Shown here piece after piece: positions 10,541 through 20,649 of a stretch of DNA of 64,000 nucleotides. Location: positions 2,365,501-2,429,500 of the forward strand of contig JAWNZC010000106.1 of the NCBI GenBank assembly GCA_035771165.1. Direction: 5' to 3'. How positions within the stretch are numbered: the first letter of the stretch is position 1; each line of letters begins with the position of its first letter. The notes below the pieces were generated by a model. It ran no database searches, was not told where the DNA came from, and saw nothing but the letters and a program-made list of their open reading frames with translations. A program made the translations under genes and the position numbers. The DNA is from Paragorgia papillata (Eukaryota > Cnidaria > Anthozoa > Scleralcyonacea > Coralliidae).

Positions 10541-10870
10541 ATGGTGGATTCAAAGGTCAAAATGCCAAGAAGCCTAACAGCATGCCGAGAAGAAATAGAG
10601 GCATTTGATTTGCAAGTATTCGGTGATACTAGCGCGAAAAGAGTCTCGACAGCCACGTACGCCGTTGTCTGCAGTAATGTTGGCTGCAGGGATAGCGTGG
10701 TTGCTGTGGAATGGAACAAAGGCAACGGTGAATATAAGCATTTCATTCGAAACAGAGTGAAAAGGATTCAAGAAAAAAAGTACATCCACTGGAGACATGT
10801 TCCAACGTCCAAGAACCTCGCGGGTGTGGGAAGTTGCGATGCATCAGCAGATCAACTATCCAAACTTTAA
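10541..10870 (+). pseudogene. BEL/Pao RNase H fragment with internal deletion
   Basis: A 109-codon frame. It has PRSLTACREEIEAFDLQVFGD-type sequence at the start (the first RNase H strand with its Asp), then KGNGEYKHFIRNRVKRIQE and IHWRHVPTSKNLAG, typical of the end of BEL/Pao RNase H. The middle of the domain, with further catalytic acids, is missing although the frame stays open. It lies opposite in direction to the fragment at 9700-10190, so the two are separate relics or an inverted rearrangement. Confidence 0.72.
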
Positions 10871-11153
10871 TGAGATTTATGGTAAATGTTGTTCAGATCT
10901 CTTCTTATGGTAGAGTATTATATTCTGCTACAATCAAGTTGAATTATTTTATTGTTTAGCACATATTTTGTTATCAATATTAGAATTTAAATTTAAAATT
11001 TTTGAAAACACTAATTTTTATATTCATTGCTTAAAGTGTAGCTAAACACAAAGATCTAGTAGATGTAGAGATATTTCCAACAAAAACATTGTTTGACTTG
11101 CTATATATATTTATATAATTACCTAGTTTCGTAATCTGGCTATTATTTGTGTC
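10871..11153. other. AT-rich spacer
   Basis: No gene or repeat recognised. Confidence 0.3.
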
Positions 11154-11477
11154 TTAAAGTGCCTATGAAACGAAAATTAAGTCTGTCTTAGCTACTTGAA
11201 AGAACACTTAAAATGATAGAGTAACATCTTTTGAAGTTTTTCGTTCTTGAGTATCAAACCATAATAATTCGAAGAAAGCAAGTGCTTGTGTTTCGAATTG
11301 AATAGCAAAGATATATAACTTTTTCGATAACTCATTATGCACGTGCGAAGTCAAAATGTTTAATTTGCATATCAAACAAACTGAAATATCTCAATAGCGA
11401 AGCAAGGAAACAACTCTATCATTTTAAGTGTTCTTTCAAATAAGACTGACTTGATTTTCTTTTCATAGTCACTTTAA
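11154..11477. repeat. TTAA-type MITE, copy 1
   Basis: Begins TTAAAGTGCCTATGAAACG and ends with its inverted form (CATAGTCACTTTAA). Inverted arms carry the internal motif CATTATGCACGTGCGAAG seen in the other copies. TTAA at both ends suggests piggyBac-like targeting. Shorter than other copies because part of the left arm is missing. No coding capacity. Confidence 0.7.
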
Positions 11478-12285
11478 AGAAGAGGCCTTGAAAATTACAA
11501 AGGGACAAATATTAAAGATTTTAACAATGCAGCTATACATCAAGTACGAACCATAAAATTTCAGTAGTTTTCCTGAAAATTGCAAGAAACGTCTGGCAGT
11601 CTCGTCGAATAGTTCATTCTTTCTTGGTTAGGAGCTCTCGCAAGCGCAAAACGTTTCCGCGCTTGACGTATGGGATTACCAAAACCTCAGCACAACATAA
11701 TCTACACCTAATCTCACATGGGGGAGGTCCCATCCACGATCTTCACCCAACCATCGCTATCGTTTAGTGCTTTCTGAATTGCTAAGTACAGGACTAGCCT
11801 GCGTCACAGACGCTCGTGCGCACAAAGGACTGTGTTATCTTAAAATGAACATATAAGAGCCTAGCTCAATAAGGAAACGATATTATACTTTTTCGGAGAT
11901 GGCGAGTTTAACTGAAGAACGCAAGCTGAAGACAGATCAAAATATTGCCGTTGTGTTGCTTGATTTTCACGCGTGCGGACATTGGTGCGGAAATTCTGGA
12001 AGAACTAACAGCCATCAAAAACAAATATAGTATAGTCTTTTTGACATTCAATACGAACAGTCGTTTCTTCGCGAGAAACCTCATCTTCTTAGCTCCTTGG
12101 TGACTAACGGTTCTCCTCTTGACAAGTAAAAGGAGGAGGGGGCGTTTAAACATTTTTATAGCATGAAAACACGTATATTGACCATATGGCGAATAGGTAT
12201 ACTGGATATTCTTAAGAAGAACTGTTCGAAAATTAGCAAAAGAATATTAATAACAGAAATAAAGCTTAGTTAAAAAATAAATGGT
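11478..12285. other. Spacer with no recognised gene
   Basis: Contains AGCCTGCGTCACAGACGCTC near 11797, similar to ends of the small GC-rich element family seen at 17386 and 32512. No coding sequence was supported. Confidence 0.3.
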
Positions 12286-12299
12286 TTGAGTGGAGCGGT

Positions 12300-13065
12300 C
12301 GCTTATTGGGGAGTGGGCGTTTATTGGGAAGTGGGCGTTTATGGGGGGAGTGGGCGTTTATTGGGGAGTGGGCGTTTATTGGGAAGTGGGCGTTTATGGG
12401 GGGAGTGGGCGTTTATTGGAAAGTGGGCGTTTATTGGGGAGTGGGCGTTTATTGGGGAGTGGGCGTTTATGGGGGGAGTGGGCGTTTATTGGGAAGTGGG
12501 CGTTTATTGGGAAGTGGGCGTTTATTGGGAAGTGGGCGTTTATTGGGAAGTGGGCGTTTATTGGGGAGTGTTCGTTTATTGGGAAGTGGGCGTTTATTGG
12601 GGAGTGGGCGTTTATGGGGGGAGTGGGCGTTTATGGGGGGAGTGGGCGTTTATTGGGAAGTGGGCGTTTATTGGGGAGTGTTCGTTTATTGGGAAGTGGG
12701 CGTTTATTGGGGAGTGGGCGTTTATGGGGGGAGTGGGCGTTTATGGGGGGAGTGGGCGTTTATTGGGAAGTGGGCGTTTATTGGGGAGTGTTCGTTTATT
12801 GGGAAGTGGGCGTTTATTGGGGAGTGGGCCGTTTATGGGGGGAGTGGGCGTTTATGGGGGGAGTGGGCGTTTATTGGGAAGTGGGCGTTTATTGGGGAGT
12901 GGGCGTTTATTGGGGAGTGGGCGTTTATTGGGGAGTGTTCGTTTATTGGGAAGTGGGCGTTTATTGGGGAGTGGGCGTTTATGGGGGGAGTGGGCGTTTA
13001 TTGGGGAGTGGGCGTTTATTGGGGAGTGGGCGTTTATTGGGAAGGGGCGTTTATTGGTGGAGAGA
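12300..13065. repeat. 18/19-bp GC-rich minisatellite with 110-bp higher-order period
   Basis: About 42 head-to-tail copies of GTGGGCGTTTATTGGGAA and close variants. Some units have ATGGGGGGA and are one base longer. A variant GTGTTCG unit recurs at 12571, 12681, 12791 and 12938, giving spacings of 110, 110 and 147 bases, so blocks of six units were duplicated. Because 18 is a multiple of three and no unit holds a stop, all three plus-strand frames stay open for over 270 codons. That is a repeat effect, not evidence of a protein. Confidence 0.95.
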
Positions 13066-13309
13066 AGCGTTTATTGGAAAGTGCGCTTATTGGAGGGAGA
13101 CGTTCATTTAATATTTTTATGAGTAGAGGAGGCGTTTATTTGATAGTAGGCGTCTATTAAAATAAATACGGTATTCAAATTCCACATAGGCTATGACGTA
13201 GGCTACGAATTGTTCCTTGTCTTACAATCACAGTTCAGAGTTTAAATGCCGCGAAAATCAATTTTTCTTAAAACAACAATCCTAGACAAAACACACGTGG
13301 ACACAACCT

Positions 13310-13830
13310 CGTACCCAGGGCATTTTGCCTCCACGTCGGGAGGTCGGCGAAAATGGCCCTGGCATCGGCTGGTCACGTGACACCCAGAATTTTGGGGTGT
13401 TATGGCAAGAAAATTTATGCGGCTTTTGTGTTTTGCTCTTTGTATAATACGTATGCATGAATAATAAATAGAAATATTCAACGCTTTGTCGAGTCACTCA
13501 TGTGAAGCCTTCACCAGAAAAGCAACTGGGATAGCATTATTCATCATGATACTCCCACGATTATCCAGAAGACATGTAAATGTCATGAACAAACATACAT
13601 CTAATGTTGTTCTTGACTATAACCAAAGCTATCGTTTCCATTCTTTGAGTAAACTTTGCAGAGTGGATCCCATTGCAATTCAAATTTCCTGAATAAATTA
13701 TACTCTATCTGAATTAATCGGGTTCTTAAACCGGCCAATCAGATTATAGAATCGACCAGCCGATGCCAGGGCCATTTTCGCCGACCTCCCGACGTGGAGG
13801 CAAAATGCCCTGGGTACGAGGTTGACGTGG
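13310..13830. repeat. MITE-like inverted repeat (CCCAGGGCATTTTG family)
   Basis: Left arm at 13312-13382 (CGTACCCAGGGCATTTTGCC ... GGCATCGGCTGG) is repeated inverted at 13757-13826. Each arm also has an internal dyad, CCAGGGC/GCCCTGG. A partial third copy lies at 20458-20522. No coding sequence inside. Confidence 0.75.
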
Positions 13831-14187
13831 ACAAAGCGCGCGCTTTTTGTATTATTATTAAGAATTTTAATTGGAACCAAAATTATACGGTCTACCCCCT
13901 CCCGCAGTCAATGTTGGTGATTGTTGATGCGCAAAATCATCAGCCTTTTTTGGCTAGTCATGGAATAATACAACATTGATGTTGGGGAAGGGGAAGGAAC
14001 GTTTTATTTAGCTAGAAGTTAAAAAAAGAAAGAACGTAAATAATAAACGTTGAAAAATTTGCATTGTCCACACAATTTTGTCCAGGATTGTCTGAAAAAT
14101 CCTGGACAAAAGTGAACGGGACACTTTCATGATTTCACAACTTTTTTCTCCGCCTCCCATTTATGTTATTATTTTTCTTTATCCCTG

Positions 14188-14314
14188 TCCCCCTCCCCCC
14201 CTTTTCAATGTTGAAAGTATCTAGAAAGCCTGTACAAACTGTGTTGAATACAAAACCCTAGGTTTGCTTTAAAATTCGCTTATTTTCAACATTGAAAAGG
14301 GGGGAGGGGGGGAC
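14188..14314. repeat. Short fold-back with C-rich/G-rich ends
   Basis: Arms reading CCCCTTTTCAATGTTGAAA and its inverse TTTCAACATTGAAAAGGGG, with C-rich and G-rich outer runs and a roughly 75-base spacer. Resembles a small MITE; no target duplication recognised. Confidence 0.6.
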
Positions 14315-14682
14315 AACTGACGTTTGAAGAAATTTAACGCTCGTGTCCTACAACTTTTGGCCATGATTGTCTGAAAACAATATAATTAAAAAAGTTTTGT
14401 TTTTAAGTGAATTTGCGAAGATCTGAGGTAGGAAAATCATAAAGCAAGACAATTAAACTATGATTTAGATAGTTTAATCTGTTATAAAAAATACAGAGAG
14501 ATTATATTTCTAATCCAATTATGATCAGTACAGAATTAGCCAAGCGTGCGATGGACGTCCTTTGCACATACGGGTAATTGTACGATCGATCACCTCATTA
14601 TGAATACCCTCTACGCCGCTAACTCTTTAAAATTCATCGAACGACTGTGAAACTATATTATGTCGAATAAGTACTACTTTCC

Positions 14683-14684
<2 letters not shown>

Positions 14685-14757
<73 letters not shown>
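14685..14757. repeat. (TA)n microsatellite
   Basis: About 36 uninterrupted TA units. Confidence 0.95.
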
Positions 14758-14758
<1 letters not shown>

Positions 14759-14863
14759 TGACGAGATGAAAGGTTATGTTTCCCTGACAACAAGGTCACG
14801 TGCCTGATTAGCGAGAAGAAGTTTCGCTTTAAATATTCAACCTGCTTCGTTGCACTCCTGAGA

Positions 14864-15724
14864 ATGATGAATACGTTAGGAAATGAATATCGACAAAGAC
14901 AAATTTACATCATTACCTACAGCAGAGCAAATACGGAAAGATTCCCGACAAAGAAAAGTTTTGCTGATGCAGTTTTAGAAGCATGGAGAGAGAGCGCTTT
15001 CAATGTCCAACACTGGGTGGTTTCCCAGGAGGCTCACGCTGCATCAGAAACAGATGTCGAGATAAACCAATATCACTACCATATGGCATTGAAACTAAGC
15101 AGGAGAGGACGATGGTTGCAGGTCCGAAATTATCTCGATGAGAAATACCACATAAAGGTCAACTTTAGCGACCATCATAACACGTACTACAGCGCATATA
15201 GTTATGTTACCAAGGATGACCAAGAGGCACTTCATTGGCAGCAACACCCTGATCTCCGCACCCCACCCAAAACAGAAAAGGCCATAGCAAGTAGAAAGAG
15301 GAAAGCTGTTCAGTCTGGTACCGGTTCTGAACGTGCTCACTGGAAGAGACGCAAAGACAAGGCGCTGACGGTGTATGATGTTTCTCAGATCATTCAAGAA
15401 AAAAAAATAACGAAGCGATTGCAGCTTGTCGCCCTTGCTGTAGCCCAAAACAATGAAGGTAAAACATCTTTAGCCGAGTTCGTTGCGAATAAAGGTAACA
15501 ACGCAGTTAACGATGCCTTCGCCATTGCGAAAGAGTTCTCAGAAGCACAGGCAAAACTCCAGAGGTCGCAGAAGACAAGACTCGAAATATTACAGGAGGC
15601 CAAGGCGGCCAATTCATGTTGTGACGGATGCGATGGTCGCTGGTTGCAAGCAGCGTTGCAACTTTTGGAAAACAACGGGATTGTCGTCAGTGCCTTCTGT
15701 AACGCAATTTACACTGCCTTCTAA
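14864..15724 (+). pseudogene. Rep-type HUH endonuclease half of an endogenous replication protein
   Basis: A 286-codon frame beginning Met-Met. Residues 15-22 (YIITYSRA) fit motif I. The metal-binding HUH motif is QYHYHMAL with His71 and His73. The nicking-tyrosine motif is SYVTKDD with Tyr114 and Lys117 (the YxxK form). This single-tyrosine arrangement is known from CRESS-DNA virus, parvovirus and related plasmid or transposon Rep proteins. A Cys-rich segment CCDGCDGRW precedes the end. The frame breaks at about 15720, and helicase sequence follows in other frames, so the gene was a Rep-helicase fusion. No capsid gene or terminal repeats were found nearby. Virus family is undetermined; a parvovirus-like or CRESS-like origin is an inference. 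Confidence 0.82.
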
Positions 15725-15725
15725 A

Positions 15726-16147
15726 AGGACGGGGTAAATATCAGAATGTGTTTATTCACGGCCCGGCCAACAGTGCGAAAACGTTCATGCTATCTCCACT
15801 TAAAACCATCTACAACGCTTTCTGTAATCCTGCGACAGGTTCTTTCGCGTGAAATAATTTGGCTCAACGATTTCCGATGGAGTCCTACGCTCATTGCCTG
15901 GGGAAACCTTTTGCAAGCACTGGAAGGAGATGTTGTACATTTACCTGCCCCCAAGAATTTCTGCAAACGAGATTTAGAGCTATCCAGCGATACTCCATTC
16001 TTTGCAACAGCCGACGCACCTCCTGTTCTTATTAAAGCAGGCGCGATTGATAGAGCTAACACTGAAATGATGGATGTACGTTGGCGTTTTTTCCATTTCT
16101 GGAAACAAATCCCCCAATCCATGCAGATTTCACGGGCAAAAGTTTGA
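15726..16147 (+). pseudogene. Superfamily 3 helicase half of the same Rep gene, frameshifted
   Basis: Continues the Rep frame after a shift near 15720. The Walker A site (15760-15783) reads GPANSAKT, with Ala where SF3 helicases have the Gly before Lys. A second frameshift between about 15790 and 15850 returns to the first frame. There the Walker B region (IIWLNDFRW), motif C (PFFATAD) and the Arg-finger segment (RANTEMMDVRWRFFHFW) are clear. Stops at 16145-16147, and the usual C-terminal tail is missing. Two frameshifts plus truncation make the locus a pseudogene. Upstream sequence up to the (TA)n tract shows no clear promoter. Confidence 0.78.
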
Positions 16148-16150
16148 TCC

Positions 16151-17040
16151 AAAGCCCGCACAAAGTTGTGAAATTCCCTAGTACAGCCCGGGGTCCCCCC
16201 CCCCCTTGGGGAAACCGATGACACACGCATTCATTTGCCTGAACAGCAATGTTCGCAACTTATTTCAAATATATGAAATCTATGTAACTGTTAATCATTA
16301 TGTAAAGGATAACATTTAAAATACGAGGTTTCCAGGAACAGTTTTTCAGAAAAATAAAATTTTATTGAGTGTATTATCTTTCTGATATTTAACATGTGGA
16401 TTGTAACATTGCATTTTATCAATGTTAAGTAAGCACATTTACAAAACTTATCACTATTTTTAAAGAAAATAGATTGCTAATTGCATTTGAGCTTAATTAG
16501 TTATAGAAAAGCCAAAGTTAGCCTTAAAATATTTGGGTTTAGAGCAATCTTTGAAGCACTACAGCTAGGCTGTCTTTGAGGCCAAATAATTTTAAATTAA
16601 TTAATACCATACCACTGCGACTTTTTACTGGCATTTTAATAAAACCAGACTAAAGTTTAGCCACAGAGCAAGGCCTAGACAAAAAATAGTTTGGTTTCTA
16701 GGCGCCAATTTTGAGATTTGGCTCATAATATAAATATGACTGCTGGTCTATGATTTTATCGACCCCAACACAATATTAATTTACAGCCTGTACTGACAAT
16801 TTAACAATAAACTGTAACACAAAAGACCAAATTAGTCTTACCTCTTTGATATCCAGATAGGCAAAGACATACCAGATCCAAAAAGACATCGTTAAATCCG
16901 TTTGAATACAGGAGCACAATACCCATCCGCCATTGTTTTACTCGCCATTGCTAGCGCATGCGCCAACAAATTGCACCACCTCTGTTGCTGCTGGCCAAGC
17001 CTTTCTTTTCTTTACCCATCAGCAATAAAGAAAGGAAAAA
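16151..17040. other. AT-rich spacer
   Basis: Apart from a short C run at 16193-16204, no gene, array or fold-back was recognised. Confidence 0.35.
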
Positions 17041-17064
17041 CACTTTGCTTCGCCCGTAGGACAG

Positions 17065-17246
17065 ATGGCTTCGACAGATAACGCACTGGCCTACAGTTCA
17101 CTAAACAAGTTCCAGTTCGATATCGGTTGCGATTTCATTGAGTTATTGCCAGTTAGCCTGGGGCGGGCACCGAATACTCGATATGGGCTGCGGCACAGTG
17201 AGCTTTCAACATTATTGGCCGATATGGTTGGGTCTGATGTAGTCTA
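17065..17246 (+). pseudogene. 5' part of a class I SAM-dependent methyltransferase, broken
   Basis: Starts MASTDNALAYSSLNKFQ and leads into the nucleotide-binding motif I. That motif is split: ILDMGCGT is readable only in the next frame (17171-17197), while ELSTLLADMVGSDVV returns to the first frame. This is a one-base gain followed by a one-base loss within about 40 bases. A TAG follows at once. The glycine-rich motif and spacing fit methyltransferase types 11/25. Either a pseudogene or assembly errors; the 700-base interruption before the second half favours a real pseudogene. Confidence 0.6.
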
Positions 17247-17385
17247 GGACCTGACTCAGAAACCACAAACCACGCGATACACACGATATATATACTATAA
17301 CGAAACGACATCATCGACACGGGACAGAGGAGCGGGAAATTCACCAATTTATAAAGTCGACAACGGATGCATTGCCAGTACGTTA

Positions 17386-17459
17386 CTAGCCTGCGTGCAG
17401 ACGCCCGATTTCCCGATTACCCGGGTAATCGGGAAATCGGGCGTCTGCACGCAGGCTAG
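17386..17459. mobile_element. 74-bp perfectly palindromic mini-element with TACGTTA duplication
   Basis: Starts CTAGCCTGCGTGCAGACGCC and reads the same on both strands through its centre CCCGGG at 17420-17425. It is flanked by the 7-bp direct repeat TACGTTA (17379-17385 and 17460-17466), with one base of ambiguity. Similar ends occur at 11797, 30722, 32514 and 37105. A 7-8 bp duplication is hAT-like, but no transposase is present. Confidence 0.75.
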
Positions 17460-17466
17460 TACGTTA

Positions 17467-17950
17467 CGGACTACACCAAAACTACACAGACATTCAGTAA
17501 GACTTTATTTTTATTTTTAACTTGTCTATTATACTTCAGTGTTGCACGCGCCTTCTAATATCTGTAATTTCGTCTTAACATTACTGATTTCAACATCGAC
17601 TCAAAATCCCTCCTGAAGAAGACTGGAAGGTCGAAACGCGTCGAGGGTTATCCAAAGAACACAGACCTACATAAATCCTTCCACGCTTCATTCTTCTCCC
17701 AAACATACATCAAACCGCAGGCATATTTTACGACCTACCGACTGAAACTAGACACTTCACGTGAAACTTAACTGGTGTGGTCAAACGTAAAGTATTAGGC
17801 TCAAAAATGAGCGAAACAAACTGGCAAATTTATGAAACATACCACTAATAACAGTGCGTTGTAGCTGCTGTGGTGGAACACTAAGTATTATGCTCCAAAT
17901 TAGTCCTCACACAACGCCAGTGAAGGTCTCACTACCCACCATATTATAAA
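17467..17950. other. Noncoding interruption of the methyltransferase gene
   Basis: Contains CCTGAAGAAGACTGGAAGG followed by TCGAAACGCGTCGAGG near 17613, a motif common in animal retroelement tails (Penelope-like elements are one possibility). No splice-site pair removes this stretch in frame, so it is better read as an insertion than as an intron. Confidence 0.4.
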
Positions 17951-17954
17951 AAAA

Positions 17955-18527
17955 TTGGCAGTCGATCCCGACGAAGCCCGAATTACGGTCGCTAAGGAGA
18001 AGCTTTTAAATACGGTCAATGGAGTTAATGTTAAATTCGCTGTCGGAGACAGTGAAACTGGCTTTTTTCGCGACGGTGAAGAGTATTACGATTTGTATTT
18101 CAGTAACTTTGCTTTCCAGTGGGTCAAACCCGAACAACGACGAAACTTTTTAGAGAAATCGTACCAATGTCTAAAGCGTGGTGGCATAATAGCTATCCAG
18201 GTCCCAGTGAAATCAACCCAGTTAGCCAGTCACAAGCTTGTCGAGAGTTCCAAATGCTCTGCCAGGTTGTCGTTTATCGACAAAGAGGAATTTCACAAGT
18301 TTCTGCATCACGCTGGCTTTGGGCACGTTAAAACCAAGCACCACGACCACACAACATATTACGATTCGTACAAAAGCTTTTCGACTTGGTGGAAAGCGAC
18401 ATTTCACTGTGATCTGAACGATGTGGAGCCCAAAATTCTGAAACAGTTTATATCTAAAAACGTTGAACTGGACGGACGTGTGCAGTTGGTTGTGGCAAGT
18501 CTTCGAATAACAGCGGTTAAAATTTAG
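17955..18527 (+). pseudogene. 3' part of the SAM-dependent methyltransferase
   Basis: 190 codons with no start codon of its own. It opens AVDPDEARITVAKEKL (motif with the ribose-binding Asp), then FAVGDSETGFF, YDLYFSNFAFQWV (post-motif II), and LKRGGIIAIQVPV (motif III), and ends ITAVKI before TAG. This order is that of a class I methyltransferase from the second strand onward. It would join directly to GSDVV at 17245 if the intervening 700 bases were removed. Related genes methylate small molecules or quinones; the substrate cannot be told here. The region near SSKCSARLSF looks shorter than expected and may hold a further deletion. Confidence 0.65.
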
Positions 18528-18689
18528 GAATGTATAGGGGCCCGTACACGAATATATTATACACCTAAACAGTATCATAAAATATTTGTTTGCTGTTCTT
18601 CCAACTGGTTTCAGAGTGATTTTAGAGTTTATATAAATATTATCATTAGAAGATCTATTTTGATTTTTGTGTGTAATAAAAATAGCGTG

Positions 18690-18735
18690 CTGCGTACGTG
18701 GGCAGTGTTGAAACAACAATCGAAATATATAGTAA
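18690..18735. repeat. Hairpin repeat family, left part of copy 1
   Basis: GCGTGCTGCGTACGTGGGCA followed by AACAACAATCGAAATATATA matches the other copies of this family (21325, 22195, 54498). The copy is interrupted by the element at 18736-19760 and resumes at 19764. Confidence 0.65.
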
Positions 18736-19760
18736 GGGACGAACCATTATTTTTCTGGAGGGGGGGATGAAAAACTTTTCAAGACAAACAATTTTTTTCA
18801 GTGCTTGTACCTCCGCAAACTATTATTTTCAGCAGCCTTCATTTGCAAACTATTTTTTTTAACTACAAGAGATACATGTAAATTATTTCATCACTATTTT
18901 TAGAGCATATATCAGGTGTCTTAGCTATGTGGATGGTATGTGTAGTGACTGTATAATCATCTTTATCAACTATTAAGGTTCCCTGACCAGTACAGTACAG
19001 TACAAGCCACAGACAGTATGTGGCTTGCTACCACAGGGTCTTTATATGTTGAGTTTTTTTTTGGGGGGGGGCAAGAATCTCGATCTCGTAGAGGGGGTCC
19101 GGGGGCATGCTCCCCCGGAAAATTTGGGATTTCTAGGGTCTCTGAAACGCTATTTCCTGCATTTTGAGGCAAGTATTTAAGAGTAATCCAAAAGCCATAA
19201 ATTACATAATTTTGTTGAAATCAAACCAGAACATAGCATGATACACGTCAGAATATCTTTAGATTTATTTATAAACAAGTCGTAAATGTAAAAACAAGTT
19301 GGAGGCATTTTGTATAGACCTTTAATAGTATTGTAATTTATAGCATATGCATGCCTGCTAAGTATATAACACATTACTAGTCTACTCACTTGGCCTTAAA
19401 ACAACGTAACCTCCCCCCGACGAAAAACCGTTTTTCATCGAAATAGCCTTCAAATGCCAAATTATCGGTGAAAATAATGTTTCTGACCGTAGAATAGCAA
19501 AACAACACATTTGGAATGATCCCCTCAACTTTCCCATTTTGGCAGTTTTGTGATCTTCAAAATCAAGAAAAACGCTTATCTCGCCATTCTGAGACGAAAA
19601 AAGTTTCTTACCGAAATAGCATGGGGCTTTTATCATTGCTCTGCAAACATTTTGTTTTTTACTTCTTATGTTTGCAAACAATTTATTTTATCTTATCAGC
19701 ATCTGCAAACAATTTCCCCCCAATATTTTTCACCCTCCCCTTCCAGAAAAGGTTCGTCCC
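18736..19760. mobile_element. PIF/Harbinger-like MITE with TAA duplication
   Basis: Terminal inverted repeats GGGACGAACC...GGTTCGTCCC, extended by partly matching G-rich and TTTGCAAAC segments. Flanked by TAA at 18733-18735 and 19761-19763. A 3-bp TWA/TAA duplication is the Harbinger hallmark. Inside, near 19087-19121, is a hairpin-forming GTCCGGGGGCATGCTCCCCC segment. No transposase frame. Confidence 0.72.
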
Positions 19761-19763
19761 TAA

Positions 19764-20255
19764 CGTTAGATATACTGCCGAAACAGAGAACGTAGGAAGG
19801 CCTGACGAGAAGGGGGTCAAAAGGGGCCCGTTTTTAATGAAACAAAGCAAAGGAATACGTTGCAATTCACTGTTGAACGATAAATTCAGTTCTATAATAA
19901 TCAACAACTGAAGCTTTAGTATAGATCATTACACTGCATTGGGTTCCTAATGGTTCGTCACTGTCATGGTGGCTCTTGTACGGCTTTATTAGTGCCATTG
20001 GGCTTTTAATGACTTTGTTATTACCGTCATGGGGCCCTCTATAGCCTTTTCAATTCACTACCATAAAATATGACAAACATGAGGGGGGGGGGGGGGGGGT
20101 AGGGCCCCACAAATATTTTTTGACCAGGGGCCCAAAATTTCTCTCGGCGGCCCTGAACGTATATGTGTCTAAAGTTTCGAGCGAAGGCCCTTCTCTCGAA
20201 ACGTTAGACTCTCCTACGTTCTCTGTTTCGGCAGTATATCTAACCTTACTATATA
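19764..20255. repeat. Hairpin repeat family, right part of copy 1 and a further partial copy
   Basis: GATATACTGCCGAAACAGAG at 19768 and, inverted, CTCTGTTTCGGCAGTATATC at 20221-20240, with CGTTTCGAGCGAAGG-type hairpin sequence at about 20170-20210. Between them, 20078-20155 carries a 17-base G run followed by a decayed hAT-type end (AGAGAAATTTTGGGCCCC on the minus strand). Confidence 0.55.
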
Positions 20256-20457
20256 TTTTGTGTGTAGCTTTGCGAATTCGGCACAAAACGGTTGTAAATG
20301 TAAAAGGAGGAATAACTTTGCATGCTGAATGGCATCTGGCATTCATTGATAAAATTACGATTTTCTGGGTCACTTATAAGCCGCTGTTACACGATGCAAC
20401 TTTTGGTGAAACTTGTGCGAGATAGGTTTCAAGACAGATTGCAACGTGTAACACCCC

Positions 20458-20525
20458 CGTACCCAGGGCATTTTTTCTCGACGTTGGCTCGGCGAAAATG
20501 GCCCTGGCATCGGTTGGTCACATGA
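20458..20525. repeat. Single arm of the CCCAGGGCATTTT repeat
   Basis: Matches the left arm at 13312-13382 with scattered differences, including the paired CCAGGGC/GCCCTGG dyad. No inverted partner nearby. Confidence 0.6.
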
Positions 20526-20649
20526 TACCCTGTATCATACATGTAACTTCCAAAGCATGCTAAACGCGGAAAACAACGTGCTTCAGAAGGCCTCACAAAT
20601 TCACTTAATATTCGATATATATAGTTCATAAAATTTTTCGACATTTATT

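Noticed and set aside
12286..13160. Three overlapping forward frames of 270-285 codons
   Set aside because: They are translations of an 18-bp stop-free repeat; frame and composition follow the repeat, and no domain or start context supports a gene.
17611..17655. Hammerhead-like CTGAAGAAGAC...GTCGAAACG
   Set aside because: Stem II pairs only with an extra A at its base, and flanking stems are absent.
17247..17954. Intron in the methyltransferase gene
   Set aside because: No GT-AG pair removes it while keeping the frame from GSDVV to AVDPDE.
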